A DNA stretch of 64,000 bases from Massilia sp. R2A-15 (GTDB lineage: Bacteria; Pseudomonadota; Gammaproteobacteria; Burkholderiales; Burkholderiaceae_D). A model generated the notes under the pieces. The model did not search any database. It was given only the letters and a program-made list of their open reading frames with translations, and was not told where the DNA came from. The DNA is taken from positions 1,612,001-1,676,000 of the forward strand of contig NZ_CP131935.1 of NCBI RefSeq assembly GCF_030704305.1. The letters are read 5' to 3'. Below are positions 61,991 to 64,000 of the stretch, one piece after another; the stretch's first letter is position 1; every line of letters begins with the position of its first letter. A program made the translations under genes and the position numbers.

Positions 61991-62638
61991 TCAGCCGGCG
62001 GGAGCTTTGTTCACCGCCAGTTGAGCATCGAAAGCCCGTTTGTAGGCGGGCCGCGCTTCGCCGCGGGCGACGTACGCGGCGAGGTTCGGATATTCGTCGA
62101 GAATGCCCGACGCCCTCAGCCTCAGCAGCACGGATACCATCATCAGGTCTCCGGCGCTGAACGGGCCGTCGAGCCAGTCGGCGTCGCCAAGCCGGGAGGA
62201 AAGCGGGGCCAGGCGACCGCGAACGCGGTCTTCGACCAAGGGCAGCCGCTCTGCGTACCAGGGCTTGTCGCGCTCCAGGAGCCTGGCGTTTCCAAACTCG
62301 AGGATCGGCGGCTCCACCGTATTGAGCGCGGCAAATATCCACGTGATGGCCCGCGCCCGCGCATTGGCATCTTGCGGTAGCAGCCCCGGGTAATGGTCTG
62401 CGATGTGAAACACGATCGCGCCGGTTTCGAAGATGGCGAGATCGCCTTCCTCGTAGGTCGGGATCTGGCCGAAAGGATGAATCGCCAGGTGCGCGGGTTC
62501 CTTCATCGCACTGAACGACACCAGGCGGACCTCGTAGGGCTGGCCCACTTCTTCCAGCGCCCAGCGAACGCGCGTGTCGCGCGCCAGTCCTTTGCCGCCA
62601 TCGGGCGAGCGCTCAAACGCGGTAATGGTGATGGTCAT
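61991..62638 (-). CDS. Glutathione S-transferase family protein
   Basis: A 215-residue GST. N-terminal thioredoxin-like domain (about 1-85) with GQIPTYEEGDLAIFETGAI, the cis-Pro and the ExS-type turn (E-T here) that hold glutathione; helical domain after about 95. GGAGG precedes ATG 62638. Substrate unknown. Confidence 0.85.
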   Translation of the reverse strand: MTITITAFERSPDGGKGLARDTRVRWALEEVGQPYEVRLVSFSAMKEPAHLAIHPFGQIPTYEEGDLAIFETGAIVFHIADHYPGLLPQDANARARAITWIFAALNTVEPPILEFGNARLLERDKPWYAERLPLVEDRVRGRLAPLSSRLGDADWLDGPFSAGDLMMVSVLLRLRASGILDEYPNLAAYVARGEARPAYKRAFDAQLAVNKAPAG

Positions 62639-62751
62639 TGCGAGGCTCCTCCTTTGGTCAGACTCGGGCAGCGGGGGCGGGCGTGGCGTCGGCGGGCGCA
62701 CCCGGCCGTGACCACGCCATAAATTCCTTCGACATAGCTGGCAACGTGTGG

Positions 62752-63123
62752 CTATTTCCGCCCACGCACGTTTTTCACCTCTAGTATTTCGGTAACTTCC
62801 AGCAAGCGCTTGCAGCGGCCCAATCCTCCGAAGCTGCCCTCCGGCCCGAGTTTGCCTCGGACGACAACATACGAAGTGCCCCATTGCTCGCCGGGATTCT
62901 TGGCGGGAAGCATCGCCTTCGACATGTCCGAATTAATGCACCACGCCTCACTTTTACCGTCAGGGGTCAGAATGGAGTTCTCAAAATTATAAAAGTAGTC
63001 CCCTCTATAAATTGGATCATCCGATTTTGGGCTTCCGAATCCCAATCCCTGCGCTTGGCCCAACGCCATCACACAGAACATAAAAACGCCGGCGACAAAG
63101 GGGTGCGAAGGATATTTGGGCAT
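62752..63123 (-). CDS. Secreted small hypothetical protein
   Basis: A 123-residue exported protein with a signal peptide (MPKYPSHPFVAGVFMFCVMALGQA) and a mature part with two cysteines (AWCINSD and GRCKRL) that can form a disulfide. A weak GAAGAG lies ahead of ATG 63123. AT content is higher than in core genes. No family recognised. Confidence 0.6.
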   Translation of the reverse strand: MPKYPSHPFVAGVFMFCVMALGQAQGLGFGSPKSDDPIYRGDYFYNFENSILTPDGKSEAWCINSDMSKAMLPAKNPGEQWGTSYVVVRGKLGPEGSFGGLGRCKRLLEVTEILEVKNVRGRK

Positions 63124-63330
63124 TACACTCTTCAGGATTTGGTACGCGGCGACATAAACGGCCGCGCCTGGTCGTTTGCTGACAGAAGGATAACAGAGTC
63201 CTATGACTATCAACACTACACTGAAGCATAGGTGGATTTTCCCCAGTTCCCCCTTGGGAGAGGTCGCGGATGGTGCGCCTGTTTGTGCGCCCGTTTTGCC
63301 TGTCCGATGAATACAGGCCGAGCTGGCCAG

Positions 63331-63786
63331 CTATTCCAGCATAGCCGCGGCCTGGGCCTTGATCCACGCCTCCGGAAGCATAATCCGAAACAAGCCCGCC
63401 TGCGCCGTCTTGCGCGCCAGCTTCAGCAGCGCCTTGTCCTTGGTGATCAGCACAGCGGCGCGGGCGTCGCGCGCGACCTCCAGAAATTTCTGGTCGTCGC
63501 GGTCGGTGCATACCGGCAGCCGCACCGGGCTGGCGTCGGGCGCCACCACCGTGATCAGCTTGTCGAAGCGGGCCGAGGCCAGCGGCCGGCTGTCGTCGTC
63601 GAGCGGCAGGTGCTTGTAGTGCAGCACGACGTTGTACTCGTCGCGGCAGTCGGCGCGGGTGACCGCTTCGACGGCGCCGCTCTCGAGCGCGGCCAGCAGG
63701 CTGGCCCAGCGCGGATCGTGGAACACCATCAGGTCGAGGCAAACATTGGTATCGATGACGATGCGTTCGGCTGGTACGGGTATCAT
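63331..63786 (-). CDS. PIN-domain protein
   Basis: A 151-residue PIN-fold protein. Acidic residues fit the Mg-dependent RNase site: IDTNVCLD (D near 12), E and D in ADCRDEYN, and TDRDDQKFLE plus ITKDKALL near the end. Standard PIN toxins pair with an antitoxin; none is adjacent, and the TDRDDQKF pattern is typical of the COG1569-like PIN proteins often found alone. ATG 63786. Divergent from yaaA 38 bp away. Confidence 0.8.
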   Translation of the reverse strand: MIPVPAERIVIDTNVCLDLMVFHDPRWASLLAALESGAVEAVTRADCRDEYNVVLHYKHLPLDDDSRPLASARFDKLITVVAPDASPVRLPVCTDRDDQKFLEVARDARAAVLITKDKALLKLARKTAQAGLFRIMLPEAWIKAQAAAMLE

Positions 63787-63823
63787 GTCGGCAATTCTAT
63801 TTGTTGGATGTTGATTGAATCTT

Positions 63824-64000
63824 ATGCTGATTGTCTTGTCGCCTGCAAAATCCCTCGACTTCGAGACCCGCCCCACCACGAAACTGACCACCACGCCCGA
63901 CCTGCTCGACCGCTCCAGCGAACTGATCGACGTTCTGCGCGGCTACTCGATGGGCCAGGTCGCTGACCTGATGAGCCTGTCCGATACGCTGGCATCGCTC
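63824..64000 (+). CDS. yaaA: YaaA family peroxide stress protein, 5' part
   Basis: The first 59 residues (MLIVLSPAKSLDFE, then a DLLDRSSELIDVLRGYS helix) match the start of YaaA (UPF0246/DUF328), which in E. coli limits intracellular iron damage under hydrogen peroxide. The gene runs off the right edge; full length is usually about 255 residues. Confidence 0.9.
   Translation, partial: MLIVLSPAKSLDFETRPTTKLTTTPDLLDRSSELIDVLRGYSMGQVADLMSLSDTLASL

Noticed and set aside
63331..63786. Type II toxin of a VapBC pair
   Set aside because: No antitoxin-sized gene is adjacent on the same strand; the sequence fits solitary PIN proteins better.

Overview
The window is GC-rich (roughly two thirds G+C by eye), densely coded DNA with Gram-negative features: Mla-type lipid transport genes, two lipoproteins with lipoboxes, Prc with the proteobacterial layout, a RelA-type ppGpp synthetase and a PEP-CTERM protein. 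Together with a family of palindromic intergenic repeats (core GGGGTCAGGTCC...) this suggests a betaproteobacterium, probably Oxalobacteraceae (Massilia/Duganella-like). The taxonomic placement is inference; no 16S gene or other direct marker is present.

Layout. 1-9 kb holds core metabolism and envelope genes: 3-hydroxybutyrate dehydrogenase, an alpha/beta hydrolase, a RidA-family protein, relA, an MlaE/MCE/lipoprotein trio and small secreted proteins. 9-35 kb is the unusual part. It carries three sets of genes with a shared theme: (i) 9.3-20.8 kb (+), a very long penicillin-binding protein, four proteins of unknown function in overlapping or near-touching frames (one SPFH-like, one with a Lon-like duplicated domain), a zinc-ribbon/SPFH/coiled-coil protein and a Ser/Thr kinase fused to an FGE-sulfatase domain; (ii) 22.5-25.1 kb (-), an FHA protein and a PP2C phosphatase; (iii) 29.7-35.0 kb (-), a second Ser/Thr kinase, a RodA/FtsW (SEDS) polymerase with an N-terminal FHA-like domain, an FHA-like protein and an SH3b membrane protein in one overlapping operon. 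Between them lie OsmC, pirin, MFS and GNAT genes and a small AT-richer patch with two broken genes. Kinase + phosphatase + FHA + SEDS + class B PBP is the gene content of the actinobacterial pknAB-pstP-rodA-pbpA-fha operon, here in a divergent, dispersed form. I take this as the candidate undescribed system: a phospho-regulated peptidoglycan (or other glycan) synthase.

35-44 kb: small secreted and membrane proteins, a metallophosphoesterase, an M28 peptidase, a PEP-CTERM protein, then an AT-richer accessory patch (about 41.0-43.5 kb) with an M35-like metallopeptidase and an HNH protein that ends beside the 3' end of a tRNA-Leu(UAA) gene. 44-51 kb: a ParB-like protein, penicillin/AHL acylase, thymidine kinase, an M50-like membrane protein and prc. 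50.9-56.5 kb: an acyl-CoA catabolic operon (three acyl-CoA dehydrogenases, two MaoC hydratases, one APH-like kinase). 56.6-64 kb: histidine phosphatase, degenerate HD-GYP protein, aminotransferase, a DUF4349 gene remnant, a ParD-like/methionine aminopeptidase pair with a palindromic operator candidate, GST, PIN-domain protein and the 5' end of yaaA.

Eleven copies of one palindromic repeat family and two copies of a second, longer inverted repeat lie between genes, mostly just downstream of stop codons. No CRISPR array, insertion sequence, prophage or rRNA was seen.
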